From NCBI GenBank assembly GCA_905182985.1, contig CAJJDN010000152.1, forward strand, positions 221,785-247,161: DNA of 25,377 nt, read 5' to 3'. The translations under genes were made by a program, and so were the position numbers. Source of the stretch: Paramecium sonneborni. Lineage: Eukaryota; Ciliophora; Oligohymenophorea; Peniculida; Parameciidae. Below, piece after piece: positions 24,372 to 25,377 of the stretch. How positions within the stretch are numbered: position 1 is the first letter of the stretch; every line of letters begins with the position of its first letter. Under the pieces are notes generated by a model. It had not been told where the DNA came from and ran no database searches. It worked only from the letters and a program-made list of their open reading frames with translations.

Positions 24372-25054
24372 TCAAAATAATGTCTCATCCAATAATTTGC
24401 TACACAATAAGATCACAATCGACCTGCATTCTATACTATTTAAAAGAGATTTCTGCAAAAAATATTTTTATATGTATACAAATTCTATGATTATGCTAGA
24501 CAAAAAATACTTTTTCTTTGATGTTAAAAATTAATCAATTGCGTTTAATATATTTTAACTGCAAATTTGGTTTTAAATTTGAAACCTAGCATCCAAATTT
24601 TATTAAATATTGATTAGAAGTTCTTTCTAGGTTTTATATGATGATAAAGTATCTAATTTAATATCATCCTAGTTAATACTCCTTAAATTCCTAATTTCTA
24701 TTATATTCTTTCTCTTTTCTTCATACTGATTCCCTTTCTCTAATTATCATGAAAATGCATCCAATATAACTGCACTTACTAAACTATATAACAAATAATT
24801 CAAACCAAATGCCATCAAAATATAAAATAATAATCCACACATGAATCTGTATAACGTGTAGCCACTTTCAAAATAACAGCTGCATCATTATTTGTAATTG
24901 TATAAAAACTTTCCTCCATGATCTTCCTATACCATTAAATGAATGTATTTAAGTTAATCTTTAAGGCTCATCGGATTTATTCACAAAAAATTGTAATCCC
25001 ATTATTGCATACAACATAAAACATTAAAAATGTAATATTGATATAAGGTTTCAT
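24372..25054 (-). pseudogene. Decayed cation-channel gene (pore, S6 and C-terminal tail)
   Basis: Read on the minus strand, segments line up in order with the last part of a voltage-gated-type cation channel. There is an S5-like start (PYINITFLMFYV, then YAIMGLQFF), an intron of 26 nt at 24959-24984, and a pore-like segment with FYTITNNDAAVILK. An S6 helix follows (MAFGLNYLLYSLVSAVILDAF), with the usual 'AVILDAF' ending, and then a Gln/Lys-rich cytoplasmic tail open to TGA 24374-24372. It is broken in at least three places: one-base shifts near 25011-25016 and near 24814-24820, and an in-frame TGA at 24749-24747 right after S6. Upstream domains expected beyond 25054 are not recognisable. Channel class (calcium, sodium or two-pore) cannot be assigned. 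Sequencing error could explain one lesion but hardly all three. Confidence 0.5.
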
Positions 25055-25377
25055 TGTTAAAAGGCAATCTTTATTACTCTTACAATAAATTTGTTAAAAA
25101 AAATCTGCAACATGAAGCTTAATATTGCTTAATTCAACCTGGCTTCAGGAAGATATAAAGCTAAGTGGATAAATTAAAACTTAAATTATTACAAATAAAC
25201 AAGTCTATAGAACAAGTAGATAAGATTAAGAAGAAAAAGTTAAAATCAAAAAAAAATTGTCCATAAGCCTACAAAGTTAAAAAATGCATAAAGGTATAAA
25301 AGTTTAAATTTTATTAAAAAGACATAGGGGCATTGATAATAGCACAAACTTTTTCCTTTAGCTGAATTTGATTCTTT
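25055..25377. other. Unassigned right edge of window
   Basis: On the minus strand this would be where earlier helices of the channel relic belong, but no membrane segment or voltage-sensor motif can be read in a sustained frame. Plus-strand frames are also short. I see nothing I can name. Confidence 0.4.

Noticed and set aside
24340..24534. Plus-strand frame starting MRNLLKKFLFF
   Set aside because: It overlaps in antisense the C-terminal tail of the channel relic, which fits a protein better; probably chance.

Overview
The window is macronuclear DNA of a ciliate, almost certainly Paramecium. Long coding frames are full of in-frame TAA and TAG codons at positions where homologues carry glutamine, and every gene whose end can be judged stops at TGA. 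Conserved genes are cut by very short GT...AG introns (22-30 bases), the DNA is very AT-rich, and most genes are only tens of bases apart. A 7.2-kb intronless gene for a cysteine-rich surface (immobilization) antigen supports this genus. The species cannot be fixed from sequence alone.

Left half (1-11012), compact housekeeping DNA: the 3' part of an alanyl-tRNA synthetase (+, runs off the left edge); a small four-intron gene with a weak resemblance to a Qa-SNARE N-terminal domain (+); a CCDC81-like protein with two HU-like domains (-); the catalytic subunit of protein phosphatase 2A (-); an Iml1/DEPDC5 homologue, the GATOR1 subunit that restrains TORC1 (+); a protein kinase (+); and a Rab11-like GTPase (-), whose stop lies 6 bases from the kinase stop. 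These are independent single genes, not an operon.

Middle (11064-16398): a broken minus-strand reading frame, then a very large hairpin-type structure. The arms, 11802-13949 and 14251-16398, are 2148 bases each, collinear without net insertion or deletion, and matched in every stretch I compared. They flank a 301-base unique spacer. The arms contain only a decayed coding-like segment, in two mirror copies. The right arm stops exactly at the only ambiguous base of the window (N at 16399).

Right half (16449-25377): 50 bases beyond the N starts the surface antigen gene (2415 codons; signal peptide, many Cys-rich PSA units, four 71-residue tandem repeats, GPI-type C-terminus). It is followed by about 675 bases with no gene. 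A decayed minus-strand remnant of a cation channel (pore, S6 and C-terminal tail) comes next, and then an unassigned edge. A large antigen gene, a pseudogene and sparse DNA together resemble the subtelomeric setting typical of Paramecium antigen genes, but no telomere repeat is visible.

No rRNA, tRNA, CRISPR array or recognisable transposase was found. The strongest candidates for something unusual are the giant inverted repeat placed directly against the antigen gene's start, which may be real or an assembly or amplification artefact; the dimeric higher-order tandem repeat in the antigen; and two stopless introns of length 3n in the PP2A gene.
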